Source: Leeia aquatica
Lineage (GTDB): Bacteria > Pseudomonadota > Gammaproteobacteria > Burkholderiales > Leeiaceae
Length of the DNA: 64,000 nt
Direction: 5' to 3'
Assembly (NCBI RefSeq): GCF_012641365.1
Contig: NZ_JABAIM010000002.1
Span: forward strand, 248,001-312,000
Shown here piece after piece: positions 26,429 to 37,478 of the stretch. The position numbers were made by a program, and so were the translations under genes. The notes under the pieces were generated by a model, which worked only from the letters and a program-made list of their open reading frames with translations, was not told where the DNA came from and made no database searches. Numbering within the stretch: the stretch's first letter is position 1; each line of letters starts with the position of its first letter.

Positions 26429-28234
26429 ATGCACGCCACTCTGCAACGTGTCACCGATCGCATTATTGAGCGTAGTAAAACTACACGAGCAGCTTGGCTG
26501 CAGCGCATGCAGGCTGCTCGCCTCAGCAACACCACCCGCAGCAGCATTTCCTGCACCAATGTCGCGCACGCCTACGCAGCGATGCCCGCCAACGACAAAC
26601 TGGTGCTGAAAGCGGCTCGCCGCCCGAACCTTGGCATCGTCACCTCTTACAATGACATGCTGTCCGCCCACCAGCCCTATGAGCACTACCCGGAGTTAGT
26701 GCGCCAGGCTGCACGTGAAGTCGGCGCAACGGCACAAGTTGCCGGTGCCACCCCCGCCATGTGCGACGGCGTCACCCAAGGCCAGCCGGGCATGGAGCTG
26801 TCTTTGTTCAGCCGCGACGTGATTGCCATGAGCACGGCGATTGCCCTGTCGCACCAGACCTTTGACGCCGGGCTGTATCTGGGGGTATGCGACAAGATTG
26901 TGCCGGGCCTGCTGATCGGCGCCCTGCGCTTTGCCCACCTGCCCGCCGTCTTCGTCCCGGCAGGCCCGATGGCCAGCGGCATCAGCAATTCCGAGAAAGC
27001 CCGTATCCGTCAGCTGTATGCTGAAGGCAAGGTAGACCGCGACGCGCTGCTGGAATCCGAAATGGCGTCCTACCACGGTGCAGGTACCTGTACCTTCTAT
27101 GGCACCGCCAACAGCAACCAGATGCTGATGGAAATCATGGGCCTACATTTGCCGGGTGCCGCATTCGTCAGCCCGAACACCCCGCTGCGCGATGCGCTGA
27201 CCCGCGCAGCCGCCCAGCGTGCCGTGGCACTGAGTGAAGCCGGGCACACCCTGGCGGATGTCATCGACGAGCGCAGTATCGTGAATGGCCTGGTCGGCCT
27301 GCTCGCCACGGGTGGCTCGACCAATCACACCATCCACCTGGTAGCCATGGCGCGTGCCGCTGGCATCCAGATCAACTGGGACGACTTTAACGATCTTTCC
27401 GCCGTGGTGCCCCTGCTGGCCCGCGTGTATCCGAACGGCAAGGCCGACGTGAACCACTTCCACGCTGCAGGCGGCATGGCCTTTCTGATCCGAGAATTGC
27501 TGGATGCAGGCTTGCTGCACGAGCAGGTGCAGACGGTGGTAGGCAACAGCCTGCGCGATTACACCCGCGAACCGTGGCTCGACAACGGCCAGCTCGCCTG
27601 GCGTGATGCCCCGCTCGCAAGCGGTGACGCCTGCGTGCTGGCCCCAGCTAGCAGCCCGTTCAGCGCCGATGGTGGCCTGCGCCTGCTCAGTGGCAACCTG
27701 GGCCGTGCCGTGATCAAGGTCTCGGCGGTCGCCGCAGAACATCGCGTGGTGCGCGCACCGGCCATCCTGTTTGACCATCAGGACGCCTTGCTGGCCGCCT
27801 TCAAACGCGGCGAGCTGGAGCGTGACTTTATCGCCGTCATCCGCTTCCAGGGCCCCCGTGCCAATGGCATGCCCGAGCTGCACAAGCTGACCCCGACCCT
27901 GGCCGTGCTGCAGGAACGTGGTTTCAAAGTCGCCCTGGTGACCGATGGCCGCATGTCCGGCGCCAGCGGCAAGGTGCCTGCCGCCATCCACATGACGCCG
28001 GAAGTCCTCAGCGGTGGCCCACTGGGCAAGGTGAGAGACGGCGACATGATCGTACTGGACGCTGAAGCAGGCACCGTACATGCGGAAGTGGATGCCGCCG
28101 AGTGGGCGCAGCGCGACGTGCCCACGCCCCACACCGACACCACGTATGGCTTTGGTCGCGAGCTGTTTACCGGTATGCGCCAGCACGCCAGCGACGCCGA
28201 ATCCGGCGCCATGACCTTTGCCTTTTCGGATTAA
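26429..28234 (+). CDS. edd: Phosphogluconate dehydratase
   Basis: A 601-residue iron-sulfur dehydratase of the IlvD/Edd family, converting 6-phosphogluconate to 2-keto-3-deoxy-6-phosphogluconate. The cluster-binding regions [25 protein letters not shown] and [18 protein letters not shown] are present, and [18 protein letters not shown] is near the C-terminus. The beginning, [20 protein letters not shown], matches family members, so the ATG at 26429 is right despite a weak ribosome binding site. A HexR-like palindrome lies 21 nt before the start and another within codons 15-19. eda follows after 40 nt. Confidence 0.96.
   Translation: MHATLQRVTDRIIERSKTTRAAWLQRMQAARLSNTTRSSISCTNVAHAYAAMPANDKLVLKAARRPNLGIVTSYNDMLSAHQPYEHYPELVRQAAREVGATAQVAGATPAMCDGVTQGQPGMELSLFSRDVIAMSTAIALSHQTFDAGLYLGVCDKIVPGLLIGALRFAHLPAVFVPAGPMASGISNSEKARIRQLYAEGKVDRDALLESEMASYHGAGTCTFYGTANSNQMLMEIMGLHLPGAAFVSPNTPLRDALTRAAAQRAVALSEAGHTLADVIDERSIVNGLVGLLATGGSTNHTIHLVAMARAAGIQINWDDFNDLSAVVPLLARVYPNGKADVNHFHAAGGMAFLIRELLDAGLLHEQVQTVVGNSLRDYTREPWLDNGQLAWRDAPLASGDACVLAPASSPFSADGGLRLLSGNLGRAVIKVSAVAAEHRVVRAPAILFDHQDALLAAFKRGELERDFIAVIRFQGPRANGMPELHKLTPTLAVLQERGFKVALVTDGRMSGASGKVPAAIHMTPEVLSGGPLGKVRDGDMIVLDAEAGTVHAEVDAAEWAQRDVPTPHTDTTYGFGRELFTGMRQHASDAESGAMTFAFSD
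26471..26485. promoter_or_regulatory. HexR-like site 3, inside the edd coding region
   Basis: CGTAGTAAAACTACA matches TGTARTWWWAYTACA at 14 of 15 positions, the best of the three. It contains the perfect palindrome GTAGT-AAA-ACTAC and spans edd codons 15-19. Confidence 0.6.
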
Positions 28235-28274
28235 GGCGCAGCAGATCGCTGCACCGACACAAGGAATCGACAAC

Positions 28275-28898
28275 ATGACCCTCGACCAGATTATTGCCGC
28301 CACCACCGTGATGCCCGTCATCGTGGTGGATGACGTGGCGACTGCCGTGCCGCTGGCGCGCGCGCTGGTAGCCGGTGGCATCCGCACGCTGGAAGTCACC
28401 TTGCGCACCCCTGCGGCACTGGATGCCATCCGCACGATCAAGGCCGAAGTACCCGAAGCCATCCTGGGCGCAGGCACCATTACCACCCCGCAACAGCTGG
28501 ATGCCGCCATCGCTGCCGGTGCGGCCTTTGGCGTCAGCCCCGGCAGCAGCCCGCGCCTGCTGCAAGCCATCCAGGCCAGCGGCCTGCCCTTCCTGCCCGG
28601 CGTGATGACCCCGAGCGAAGCACTGGTAGCACTGGAGGCGGGCTTTACCGTACAAAAATTCTTCCCGGCGGTTCCGGCTGGCGGTGTCAAGGTGCTGGAC
28701 GCCATTCGCGGCCCCTTCCCCGAGCTGCGTTTCTGCCCGACCGGCGGCATCTCGCTGCAAACCGCACCGGATTTTCTGCGTCTGCCGAATGTGGTGTGTA
28801 TTGGCGGCTCCTGGTTGACCCCAAAAGCCGCAGTGGCTGCAGGCGACTGGGCCGAGATCACCCGCCTGGCCCAGGAAGCCGCTGCACTGCGCGGCTGA
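28275..28898 (+). CDS. eda: KDPG aldolase (2-dehydro-3-deoxy-phosphogluconate aldolase)
   Basis: A 207-residue class I aldolase cleaving 2-keto-3-deoxy-6-phosphogluconate to pyruvate and glyceraldehyde 3-phosphate. Catalytic Glu40 is in RTLEVTLRT, Schiff-base Lys128 in VQKFFPA, and the phosphate site is RFCPTGGIS. AAGGAA precedes the ATG at 28275; the frame extends 57 nt upstream but without a better start. It completes the Entner-Doudoroff pair with edd and is probably co-transcribed. Confidence 0.96.
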   Translation: MTLDQIIAATTVMPVIVVDDVATAVPLARALVAGGIRTLEVTLRTPAALDAIRTIKAEVPEAILGAGTITTPQQLDAAIAAGAAFGVSPGSSPRLLQAIQASGLPFLPGVMTPSEALVALEAGFTVQKFFPAVPAGGVKVLDAIRGPFPELRFCPTGGISLQTAPDFLRLPNVVCIGGSWLTPKAAVAAGDWAEITRLAQEAAALRG

Positions 28899-28999
28899 AC
28901 GCCCTCCTCGTTTAGCAACGGGGAGACGGCACAGGTCACAAAACTCCGGTATAATCACAGGTTTGTGTTCAACTTTCGCCAGATTCAGGGTGAACCCGC

Positions 29000-29296
29000 A
29001 TGCCGATTTATGCCTACCGCTGTGACAGCTGCGGCCATCAGAAAGATGTGCTGCAGAAAATGTCCGATGCCCCGTTGACCGATTGCCCCCAGTGCGGCAA
29101 GGCCAGCTTTGCCAAACAGCTGACCGCAGCCGGTTTCCAGCTCAAGGGGTCCGGCTGGTACGCCACCGACTTCCGTGGCGGTGGCAGCAGCAGTACCGCC
29201 AGCAGTACCACAACCAGTAGCAGCACATCTGAGAGCAGCGCAGCTGCCAGCGACAGTGGCGCAGCCTGCGGAGGTGGTGGATGCGCCTGCCACTAG
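29000..29296 (+). CDS. FmdB family zinc-ribbon protein
   Basis: A 98-residue protein with the FmdB-type zinc ribbon in its first 45 residues: MPIYAYRCDSCGH, then DCPQCGKASF, giving two CxxC pairs. The rest is a Ser/Thr/Gly-rich linker ending in a Cys/Gly cluster (GAACGGGGCACH), which is common in this family. The role of these proteins is not established; related proteins were first noted as regulators of amidase genes. A TATAAT at 28950-28955 may drive it. Its end overlaps the start of the next gene by 16 nt, and the order FmdB-DUF502-aspS suggests an operon. Confidence 0.88.
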   Translation: MPIYAYRCDSCGHQKDVLQKMSDAPLTDCPQCGKASFAKQLTAAGFQLKGSGWYATDFRGGGSSSTASSTTTSSSTSESSAAASDSGAACGGGGCACH

Positions 29297-29970
29297 CCAC
29301 CCTGCGGCGCTACCTGCTGACCGGCCTGCTGATCTGGGTGCCGCTGGTCATCACGCTGTGGGTGCTCAATCTGGTCGTGGGGACGCTGGACGGCCAGTTC
29401 AGCAAACTGCCGCTGGACTGGCAGCCCAACACCCTGCTGTACAAGCTACTGTCACACATCGTGCCGGTCAGCTGGCTACCGGCCAGCCCTGCGGACTTTC
29501 ACGCACCGGGCTTAGGGGTCATCATCACCTTGCTGGTGCTGATCCTAACCGGTGTCACGGTCAGCAATATGCTGGGTCGGCAATTGCTGCGGCTGTGGGA
29601 ACACATGCTGAACAGCATTCCGGTGGTGAAATCCATTTACAGCAGTGTCAAGCAGGTATCCGACACCCTGTTCTCCAGCAATGGCCAAGCCTTTCGCAAG
29701 GCCTTGCTGGTACAGTATCCCCGTGAAGGCAGCTGGACCATTGCCTTTCAGACGGGCACACCCAGCGGCGAAGTGGCCGAGTTACTGCCGGGCCAGATGG
29801 TGGGCGTCTATGTACCGACGACGCCCAACCCGACCTCCGGTTTTTTCCTGATGATGCCGGTGGAAGACGTACGGGAATTGGAGATGAGCGTCGATGAGGC
29901 GTTAAAATACGTCATCTCCATGGGGGTGGTTCCCCCCAAAGACATGGTGGAGCGGTCCGGCCAGCGCTAA
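29281..29970 (+). CDS. DUF502 family inner-membrane protein
   Basis: A 229-residue membrane protein of the DUF502 family. A hydrophobic helix begins at about residue 10 (YLLTGLLIWVPLVITLWVLN) and a second covers about 78-96 (LGVIITLLVLILTGVTVSN). A cytoplasmic or periplasmic beta domain follows with NSIPVVKSIYSSVKQVSDTL and VPTTPNPTSGFFLMMP, the best conserved blocks of the family. Function is unknown. It overlaps the FmdB gene by 16 nt and precedes aspS by 57 nt, an arrangement common in betaproteobacteria. Confidence 0.88.
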   Translation: MRLPLATLRRYLLTGLLIWVPLVITLWVLNLVVGTLDGQFSKLPLDWQPNTLLYKLLSHIVPVSWLPASPADFHAPGLGVIITLLVLILTGVTVSNMLGRQLLRLWEHMLNSIPVVKSIYSSVKQVSDTLFSSNGQAFRKALLVQYPREGSWTIAFQTGTPSGEVAELLPGQMVGVYVPTTPNPTSGFFLMMPVEDVRELEMSVDEALKYVISMGVVPPKDMVERSGQR

Positions 29971-30027
29971 GCGCCCGCCTGACGGCACTGCCCAACAAGA
30001 CATCGTACAAAGAAAGAACAGCACGAC

Positions 30028-31809
30028 ATGCGTACCGATTATTGCGGTCTGGTCGATACCCGCTATCTGGACCAAACCGTTACCCTCTATGGCTGGGCCC
30101 ACCGTCGCCGTGACCACGGCCGCGTGATCTTCATTGACTTGCGCGACCGCGAAGGTCTGGTGCAAGTAGTTTGCGACTCGGATTTTGCTGACGTTTTTTC
30201 AGTGGCAGATGGTGTGCGCAACGAATTTGTACTCAAGATCACTGGTAAAGTACGACGCAGAACTGAGGCCACCATCAACCCCAACCTGACCTCGGGTGAA
30301 ATCGAAGTGCTGGCCCACAGCATTGAAGTGCTGAACCCGTCGGTCACGCCGCCGTTCCTGATGGACGACGACAACCTGTCGGAAAACACCCGCCTCACCT
30401 ACCGCGTGCTGGACCTGCGCCGCCCGGCAATGCAAAAGAACCTGCGCCTGCGCTACCGCGTGGCGATGCTGATCCGCAACTATCTGGACGCGCAAGGCTT
30501 CATCGACGTGGAAACGCCGATGCTGACCCGCAGCACCCCGGAAGGTGCGCGCGACTATCTGGTGCCGAGCCGGGTGCACGATGGCCAGTTCTTCGCCCTG
30601 CCGCAAAGCCCGCAGCTGTTCAAGCAGCTGCTGATGGTGGCTGGTTTTGACCGTTACTACCAGATCACCAAGTGCTTCCGCGACGAAGACCTGCGCGCCG
30701 ACCGGCAGCCGGAATTCACCCAGATCGACCTGGAAACCTCGTTCCTGAACGAAAACCAGATCATGGACATCACCGAGCACATGGCCCGCCATGTATTCCG
30801 TGAAGCCATCAATGTCGAGCTGGGCGACTTCCCGCGCATGAGCTATCAGGAAGCCATGTTCCGCTTTGGCTCCGACAAGCCGGACCTGCGTGTACCACTG
30901 GAATTCACTGAGCTGACCGAGGTGATGAAAGAGGTGCCGTTCAAGGTGTTCGCCGGTGCAGCCAACCAGCCGGGGGGCCGCGTGGTAGGCCTGCGCATTC
31001 CGGGTGGCGCCTCGCTGTCGCGCTCCGAGATCGACGCCTACACCCAGTTTGTGGGTATCTATGGTGCCAAGGGTCTGGCCTACATCAAGGTCAACGACAT
31101 CAGCCAGCCGAACGAAACCGGCCTGCAGTCGCCGATCGTGAAAAACCTGACCGAAGCCGCGCTGAAAGCCACACTGGAGCGTACCGGTGCCCAGAATGGT
31201 GACCTGATCTTCTTTGGTGCCGACAAGGCCAAGGTGGTCAACGAAGCCATCGGCGCGCTGCGCCTCAAGATCGGCCATGAGAAAGGCTTTGCCAGCAAGG
31301 AATGGAAACCGCTGTGGGTGGTGGACTTCCCGATGTTCGAGCACGACGAGGAAGAAGACCGCTGGACCGCCTGCCACCACCCGTTCACCTCGCCGAAGGA
31401 CGGCCATGAAGACCTGATGGTGACGGACCCGGCACAGTGCCTGGCCAAGGCTTACGACATGGTGCTGAACGGCTGGGAAATCGGCGGTGGCTCGGTGCGT
31501 ATCCACCGTGCCGACGTGCAAAGCAAGGTGTTCGATGCGTTGAAAATCAGCCCGGAAGACGCTCAGAACAAGTTCGGCTTCCTGCTGGACAACCTGCAGT
31601 TCGGCGCACCGCCGCACGGTGGCCTGGCCTTCGGTCTGGACCGTCTGGTCACACTGATGACCGGTGCCGAGTCGATCCGCGACGTGATCGCCTTCCCGAA
31701 GACGCAACGTGCCCAGTGTCTGCTGACCAATGCACCGAACGCCGTGGACGAGAAGCAACTGCGCGACTTGCACATCAAGCTGCGCAACCCGCCGCAACTC
31801 GCCAGCTAA
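30028..31809 (+). CDS. aspS: Aspartyl-tRNA synthetase
   Basis: A 593-residue class IIb synthetase of the bacterial type. It has an N-terminal OB-fold anticodon-binding domain (about 1-105, with [20 protein letters not shown]), motif 2 region [18 protein letters not shown], the inserted GAD domain in the middle, and motif 3 [11 protein letters not shown] near residue 535. Whether it also charges tRNA-Asn cannot be decided from the window. It is last of the FmdB-DUF502-aspS run and ends at a strong terminator. Confidence 0.96.
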   Translation: MRTDYCGLVDTRYLDQTVTLYGWAHRRRDHGRVIFIDLRDREGLVQVVCDSDFADVFSVADGVRNEFVLKITGKVRRRTEATINPNLTSGEIEVLAHSIEVLNPSVTPPFLMDDDNLSENTRLTYRVLDLRRPAMQKNLRLRYRVAMLIRNYLDAQGFIDVETPMLTRSTPEGARDYLVPSRVHDGQFFALPQSPQLFKQLLMVAGFDRYYQITKCFRDEDLRADRQPEFTQIDLETSFLNENQIMDITEHMARHVFREAINVELGDFPRMSYQEAMFRFGSDKPDLRVPLEFTELTEVMKEVPFKVFAGAANQPGGRVVGLRIPGGASLSRSEIDAYTQFVGIYGAKGLAYIKVNDISQPNETGLQSPIVKNLTEAALKATLERTGAQNGDLIFFGADKAKVVNEAIGALRLKIGHEKGFASKEWKPLWVVDFPMFEHDEEEDRWTACHHPFTSPKDGHEDLMVTDPAQCLAKAYDMVLNGWEIGGGSVRIHRADVQSKVFDALKISPEDAQNKFGFLLDNLQFGAPPHGGLAFGLDRLVTLMTGAESIRDVIAFPKTQRAQCLLTNAPNAVDEKQLRDLHIKLRNPPQLAS

Positions 31810-31820
31810 ACGCTGACCGC

Positions 31821-31853
31821 AAACAGGCCACCGCAAGGTGGCCTGTTTTTTTT
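31821..31853 (+). terminator. Intrinsic terminator of aspS
   Basis: A 9-bp stem CAGGCCACC/GGTGGCCTG with a GCAA tetraloop (31824-31845) is followed by eight T. It also serves loosely as a boundary to the convergent peptidase gene. Confidence 0.92.
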
Positions 31854-31857
31854 GCAG

Positions 31858-32922
31858 CTAGCCGAGGCGGCCATACTGCTGCATTACCGCCAGCAGTTCA
31901 TCATGCGGCAAGGCATGCACCACATTGCCCTGAAAGCCTTGCAGGGTTTCTGCTGCCAGCAGGGCATTCACAATCGCCTCTTCCGTCGCCTCCACCGTGG
32001 CCCGGAATACCCCGTCCAGGTCATCATTGACCAGTGTTGACCACTGCTCCTTCCCGTCCTGCCGGGTCGGGCGGGCAGTGGAGAAGGCCAGGAACAGGTC
32101 GCCACTGGAATTGAAGGCGGCGCCGCCAAGCCGTGCCAGCCCCATGGTGGCCCGCCGCGCTACCCGCTTGAGCTGATGCGGCAGCAAGGGCAGATCGGCC
32201 GCCACCACGATGATGATGGAGCCATCACGCTGTTGCCGAATTTCCGGCATCAGCTCCGTCAGATGCTGCCCAACCGGCACCCCGGCGATGGTCAGCATGT
32301 CCCGCGCGCCGTAGTTGCTCTGCACCAGCACACCGAGGGTGCCGATCGTGCCCGCCACCTCCAGCATCCGGCTGGCGGTACCGATCCCTCCCTTGAAGCG
32401 ATGGGTGATCATGCCGGTCCCGCCGCCGACATTGCCTTCTGCCACCGGCCCAGAGCGCGCTTGGGTCAATGCCGCCACCGCATGCTCGGCACGAACCGCC
32501 TGAGCCGAAATGTCGTTCAGCACCCCATCGTAGGTTTCCCCCACCACCGGCAAGTGGAAACCCTGCCCTTCTTCGGGTGGTGTCACCTTATCCAGCCAGG
32601 CGGCGACAGCATCCCGTACCACGCCAACCGAATGGGTATTGGTCAACATCACCGGCCCGGCCATGAAGCCGGATTCTTCGATCCAGTGCGAGCCGGTCAG
32701 CTCGCCATTACCGTTCAGCGAAAACACCGCAGCGGGTACCGAAGCCCCGCCCGCTTGCCGCCCACAAGGCAGGATGGCCGTCACGCCGGTACGGGTCGAT
32801 GTCCCTTCGATCAAGGTGGTGTGTCCCACCTCCACCCCCGCCACATCGGTAATGGCGTTCCAGCGTCCGGGCTGGCCGGAAAACGGGATGCCCAGCTCGC
32901 GGGCGCGTGGTTTGCTTGTCAT
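31858..32922 (-). CDS. P1 family aminopeptidase (DmpA/BapA-like), possible beta-alanyl peptidase
   Basis: A 354-residue Ntn-hydrolase-like peptidase of family S58/P1. It should self-cleave between Gly234 and Ser235 in RQQRDGSIIIVVAADLPL, freeing the nucleophilic Ser235. The N-terminal ITDVAGVEVGHTTL and NVGGGTGMITHRFKGG blocks are family hallmarks. Members include DmpA, which releases N-terminal D- or L-Ala or Gly, and BapA, which cleaves N-terminal beta-amino acids such as beta-alanine. Its place beside a beta-alanine transaminase and a malonate semialdehyde-type dehydrogenase favours beta-alanyl peptides as substrates; this is inference. AAGGAG precedes the ATG. A terminator hairpin lies between it and the dehydrogenase gene. 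No signal peptide is seen. Confidence 0.85.
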   Translation of the reverse strand: MTSKPRARELGIPFSGQPGRWNAITDVAGVEVGHTTLIEGTSTRTGVTAILPCGRQAGGASVPAAVFSLNGNGELTGSHWIEESGFMAGPVMLTNTHSVGVVRDAVAAWLDKVTPPEEGQGFHLPVVGETYDGVLNDISAQAVRAEHAVAALTQARSGPVAEGNVGGGTGMITHRFKGGIGTASRMLEVAGTIGTLGVLVQSNYGARDMLTIAGVPVGQHLTELMPEIRQQRDGSIIIVVAADLPLLPHQLKRVARRATMGLARLGGAAFNSSGDLFLAFSTARPTRQDGKEQWSTLVNDDLDGVFRATVEATEEAIVNALLAAETLQGFQGNVVHALPHDELLAVMQQYGRLG

Positions 32923-32941
32923 GTTTCATTCTCCTTCCAGC

Positions 32942-32969
32942 AAAAATGGGCCGGATAGACCGGCCCATT
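32942..32969 (-). terminator. Intrinsic terminator between mmsA and the peptidase gene
   Basis: The stem AATGGGCCGG/CCGGCCCATT (32945-32954 with 32960-32969), with a 5-nt loop, runs into TTTTT on the minus strand. It lies 23 nt after the mmsA stop and ends only 20 nt before the peptidase start codon, so the peptidase gene relies on readthrough or a promoter overlapping this hairpin. Confidence 0.85.
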
Positions 32970-32991
32970 CTGAGTGCAGCATCCTTGCGGC

Positions 32992-34485
32992 TTACTTCAT
33001 GGTCGGCATCACAAACTCTGCCCCGGCACGAATACCGGTCGGCCAGCGGCTGGTGATCGCCTTCATGCGGGTATAGAAGCGTACCCCTTCCGGACCGTGC
33101 ATGTGGTGGTCACCAAACAGCGAGGCTTTCCAGCCACCAAAGCTGTGGAAGGCCATCGGCACCGGAATCGGCACATTGATGCCGATCATGCCCACCTGGA
33201 TACGGTGGGCAAACTCACGCGCGGCATCGCCATCACGGGTAAAGATCGAGGTGCCGTTGCCATATTGATGTTCGTTGATCAGCTTCACCGCCGATTCAAA
33301 GTCCGGCACCCGCACCACACACAGCACCGGCCCGAAGATTTCTTCGCGGTAGATGGTCATTTCCGGGGTGACATGGTCAAACAGGCAGCCGCCGAGGAAG
33401 AAACCGTTTTCATGCCCCGGCACCCGCAGCCCACGGCCATCCACCACCAAGGTTGCGCCTTCGCTGACGCCTTGCGCCACATAGCCGCTGACCTTGTCCA
33501 GATGCTGCCGGGTTACCAGCGGCCCCATTTCGGCATGCGGATCAGTCCCCACATTCACTTTCAGGGTACGTGCGCGCTCGGCCATGCGGGCCACCAGCGC
33601 ATCGGCGACATCGCCGACGGCCACCGCCACCGAAATCGCCATGCAGCGCTCCCCGGCCGAGCCGTAAGCTGCCCCGGTCAGCGCGTCTACCGCCTGATCC
33701 AGATCAGCATCCGGCATCACGATCATGTGGTTCTTGGCACCACCCAGCGCCTGCACCCGCTTGCCGTGATGCGCGCCGGTTTCGTAGATATAGCGGGCAA
33801 TCGGCGTGGAGCCGACAAAGCTGACCGCCTGCACATCCGGGTGGGTCAGCAGGGTATCGACCGCCAGCTTGTCCCCCTGCACCACATTGAACACGCCATC
33901 CGGCAAGCCAGCCTGCTTGAGCAGGTCGGCGATCATCAGTGCGGCAGACGGATCACGTTCGGAGGGCTTGAGCACAAAGGTATTGCCGCAGGCAATCGCC
34001 ACCGGGAACATCCACATTGGCACCATGGCCGGGAAGTTGAACGGGGTAATCCCGGCTACCACCCCCAGCGGCTGCCGGGTCGTCCAAGCATCAATGCCGG
34101 AGCCCACCTGCTCGGTAAACTCGCCCTTGAGCAATTGCGGAATGCCGCAGGCAAACTCCACCACCTCCAGACCGCGAGTCACTTCGCCCATCGCGTCCGA
34201 CACCACCTTGCCGTGCTCTGCCGAGATCAGCTCAGCCAGCGCTTTGTGATGCTGTTCCAGCAGATCCTTGAACTTGAACATCACGCGGGCGCGTCGTAGC
34301 GGGCTGGTGGCGGCCCAGGCCGGGAAGGCGGCGTGCGCAGCCGCCACGGCGGCATTGACGTCTTCCACGTCTGCCAGGGCCACCTGGTGGATGACCTCGC
34401 CCCAGGCCGGGTTGAAAACGTCGCTCTTGCGCTGGCCGCGACCGTCAACGCGCTGGCCATTGATGTAGTGTGCAATGATGCCCAT
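32992..34485 (-). CDS. mmsA: CoA-acylating (methyl)malonate semialdehyde dehydrogenase
   Basis: A 497-residue aldehyde dehydrogenase of the MmsA type. The nucleophile is Cys281 in [15 protein letters not shown]. The usual general-base Glu is replaced by Asn252 in ALGGAKNH, a mark of the CoA-dependent subfamily. It would convert malonate semialdehyde to acetyl-CoA and CO2, or methylmalonate semialdehyde to propionyl-CoA. Lying 33 nt downstream of an omega-amino acid:pyruvate transaminase gene, its main substrate here is probably malonate semialdehyde from beta-alanine. No other valine-degradation genes are nearby. AGAGA precedes the start. Confidence 0.92.
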   Translation of the reverse strand: MGIIAHYINGQRVDGRGQRKSDVFNPAWGEVIHQVALADVEDVNAAVAAAHAAFPAWAATSPLRRARVMFKFKDLLEQHHKALAELISAEHGKVVSDAMGEVTRGLEVVEFACGIPQLLKGEFTEQVGSGIDAWTTRQPLGVVAGITPFNFPAMVPMWMFPVAIACGNTFVLKPSERDPSAALMIADLLKQAGLPDGVFNVVQGDKLAVDTLLTHPDVQAVSFVGSTPIARYIYETGAHHGKRVQALGGAKNHMIVMPDADLDQAVDALTGAAYGSAGERCMAISVAVAVGDVADALVARMAERARTLKVNVGTDPHAEMGPLVTRQHLDKVSGYVAQGVSEGATLVVDGRGLRVPGHENGFFLGGCLFDHVTPEMTIYREEIFGPVLCVVRVPDFESAVKLINEHQYGNGTSIFTRDGDAAREFAHRIQVGMIGINVPIPVPMAFHSFGGWKASLFGDHHMHGPEGVRFYTRMKAITSRWPTGIRAGAEFVMPTMK

Positions 34486-34518
34486 GTTTGTCTCTTTCAG
34501 AAATCCGTCGCTACAGGT

Positions 34519-35856
<1,338 letters not shown>

Positions 35857-35890
35857 GGTTTTTCCTTGGCAGGTCGCTAAGATGCTTGCC

Positions 35891-35954
35891 ACTGTACTGG
35901 GATTACCAATACAGTTACATGCACAGTTTCCACCACAGCCGCACTGACTGTGCA
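35891..35954. promoter_or_regulatory. Inverted-repeat operator array between transaminase and MocR genes
   Basis: ACTGTACTGG (35891-35900) and CCAATACAGT (35906-35915) form a near-perfect palindrome with a 5-nt centre (9 of 10 paired positions). TGCACAGT (35920-35927) and ACTGTGCA (35947-35954) form a second, perfect one with a 19-nt gap. All four share the half-site ACTGT, in orientations + - - +. MocR proteins typically bind such spaced repeats in the divergent promoter region. Confidence 0.6.
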
Positions 35955-35983
35955 GGAAAAAATACCTCAACAGCGAGGCCAAC

Positions 35984-37387
35984 ATGGTCATGAACAAGCG
36001 CAGCAGTGATACCCTGGTTGAGCAGATCGTGCAGTTGCTGCGTGCGCAGATCCAGTCCCGCACATTGCGGCCTGGCAGCAAAGCCCCTTCCATCCGCCAG
36101 TTTGCCAGCCAGCACGGTGTGTCTACCTTCACTGTGGTCGAAGCCTACGACCGGCTGGCTGCACAAGGTTACCTGCAGGCGCGGCGCGGTTCGGGTTTCT
36201 TTGTCTGTGAGCTGGCCCAGCCTGGCCCTGAACAGCGCCCGCGGCTGACCGAAAAAGCGGTCGACAGCTATTGGCTGCTGCGCGATGTGTTCGAGAACAG
36301 TGACCGTGGCATCCACGCCGGTTGTGGCTGGCTGCCGGACAGCTGGCATGACGGCGAGGCGCTGCAGAAAGCCTTGCGCCATGCTGCACGCCAGCCGGAT
36401 GATTTGCTGCGTTATGGCCACCCCAAGGGACATGCTGCCTTGCGGGAGCGGGTGGTGCGCCTGCTGGCCGAGCAAGACATCCAGGCCGACCCCGGCCAGA
36501 TCCTGCTGACGCTGGGTGCCAGCCAGGCGCTTGATCTGGTGGCACGACGGCTGACCCAGCCCGGTGACACGGTACTGGTGGATGATCCTGGCTACAGCAA
36601 TCTGCTCTCGGCACTGCGCCTGCGTGGCCTGCAGCTGGTCGGCGTGCCGATGACCCCCACCGGGCCGGATGTGGATGCCCTGACCTCCCTGTTGCAGCAG
36701 TACCAGCCCAAGCTCTACTTCACCCACACTCAGCTGCACAATCCCACCGGCGCCAGCTACAACGCGGCCACCGCCTACCGCGTGCTGCAACTGGCGCAGC
36801 AGCACGGCTTCATGCTGGTGGAGGACAATGTCAGCCACGGTTTGCTGGGTTCAGCAGCACCAACGCTGGCTGGCATGGACCAGTTGCAGCGGGTCATCCA
36901 CATCGGCAGCTTTTCCAAGACCATTGCCCCCGGCTTGCGGGTGGGTTTCGTCGCCGCCGATGCGGCCTTGATCGACGAACTGGTCTATCACAAGATGGTG
37001 TCCGGCATGGCCACCCCTCAGCTCAATGAGCAACTGGTGTGGCATATCCTCACCGAAGGCCACCACCGCAAGCATCTGGAGCAGTTGCGCGACCGGCTGG
37101 CACGCGCGCAGCAGCGTACGGCGCGGCGGCTGGACATGGCAGGCTTCACGCTGTTCTTTGAGCCCGGTGCCGGCATGTTTCTGTGGGCGCAAGCGCCTGC
37201 CGGGGTGGACCCGCTGACCTTGTCGCAACAGGCAGCAGCGCAGGACATCCTGTTGGCCCCCGGCTACCTGTTCCGGCCCGACCAGTCGCACTCCAGCTGG
37301 CTGCGCTTCAATGTGGCCTATTGTGACAATGACCGGCTTTTTGCCTTTCTGGACAGCATGCAGCGACATGACTTTGTCGCCACCTGA
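35984..37387 (+). CDS. MocR/PdxR family regulator (GntR domain fused to aminotransferase fold)
   Basis: A 467-residue regulator. Residues 10-75 form a GntR winged helix (LRPGSKAPSIRQFASQHGVS, then FTVVEAYDRLAAQGYL). Residues 110-460 form a type I PLP-dependent aminotransferase-like domain, with PLP-binding Lys in IGSFSKTIAPGLRVGFV and VEDNVSHGLL. Such proteins sense PLP or an amino acid-PLP adduct and regulate the divergent gene. Here the target should be the beta-alanine transaminase unit, through the ACTGT half-sites at 35891-35954. ATGs at 35984 and 35990 are both possible starts. The effector (beta-alanine, GABA or similar) is inferred only from context. Confidence 0.88.
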   Translation: MVMNKRSSDTLVEQIVQLLRAQIQSRTLRPGSKAPSIRQFASQHGVSTFTVVEAYDRLAAQGYLQARRGSGFFVCELAQPGPEQRPRLTEKAVDSYWLLRDVFENSDRGIHAGCGWLPDSWHDGEALQKALRHAARQPDDLLRYGHPKGHAALRERVVRLLAEQDIQADPGQILLTLGASQALDLVARRLTQPGDTVLVDDPGYSNLLSALRLRGLQLVGVPMTPTGPDVDALTSLLQQYQPKLYFTHTQLHNPTGASYNAATAYRVLQLAQQHGFMLVEDNVSHGLLGSAAPTLAGMDQLQRVIHIGSFSKTIAPGLRVGFVAADAALIDELVYHKMVSGMATPQLNEQLVWHILTEGHHRKHLEQLRDRLARAQQRTARRLDMAGFTLFFEPGAGMFLWAQAPAGVDPLTLSQQAAAQDILLAPGYLFRPDQSHSSWLRFNVAYCDNDRLFAFLDSMQRHDFVAT

Positions 37388-37478
37388 TGACCGCACAGCA
37401 CAGGGAATGCTTCTCTGTTAAAATGAACCTTTAATTTCACGCAGAAGTCAGCCCGGTTTCGCCCGCGCTGCCACCACC

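Noticed and set aside
27143-28939. Long open frame (about 600 codons) on the minus strand opposite edd and eda
   Set aside because: It lies entirely opposite two unmistakable genes; its translation has no family features. Long antisense frames are common in GC-rich DNA.
35857-36132. In-frame upstream extension of the transaminase gene
   Set aside because: It runs through the operator region and into the divergent MocR gene; a good ribosome binding site marks the start at 35856.
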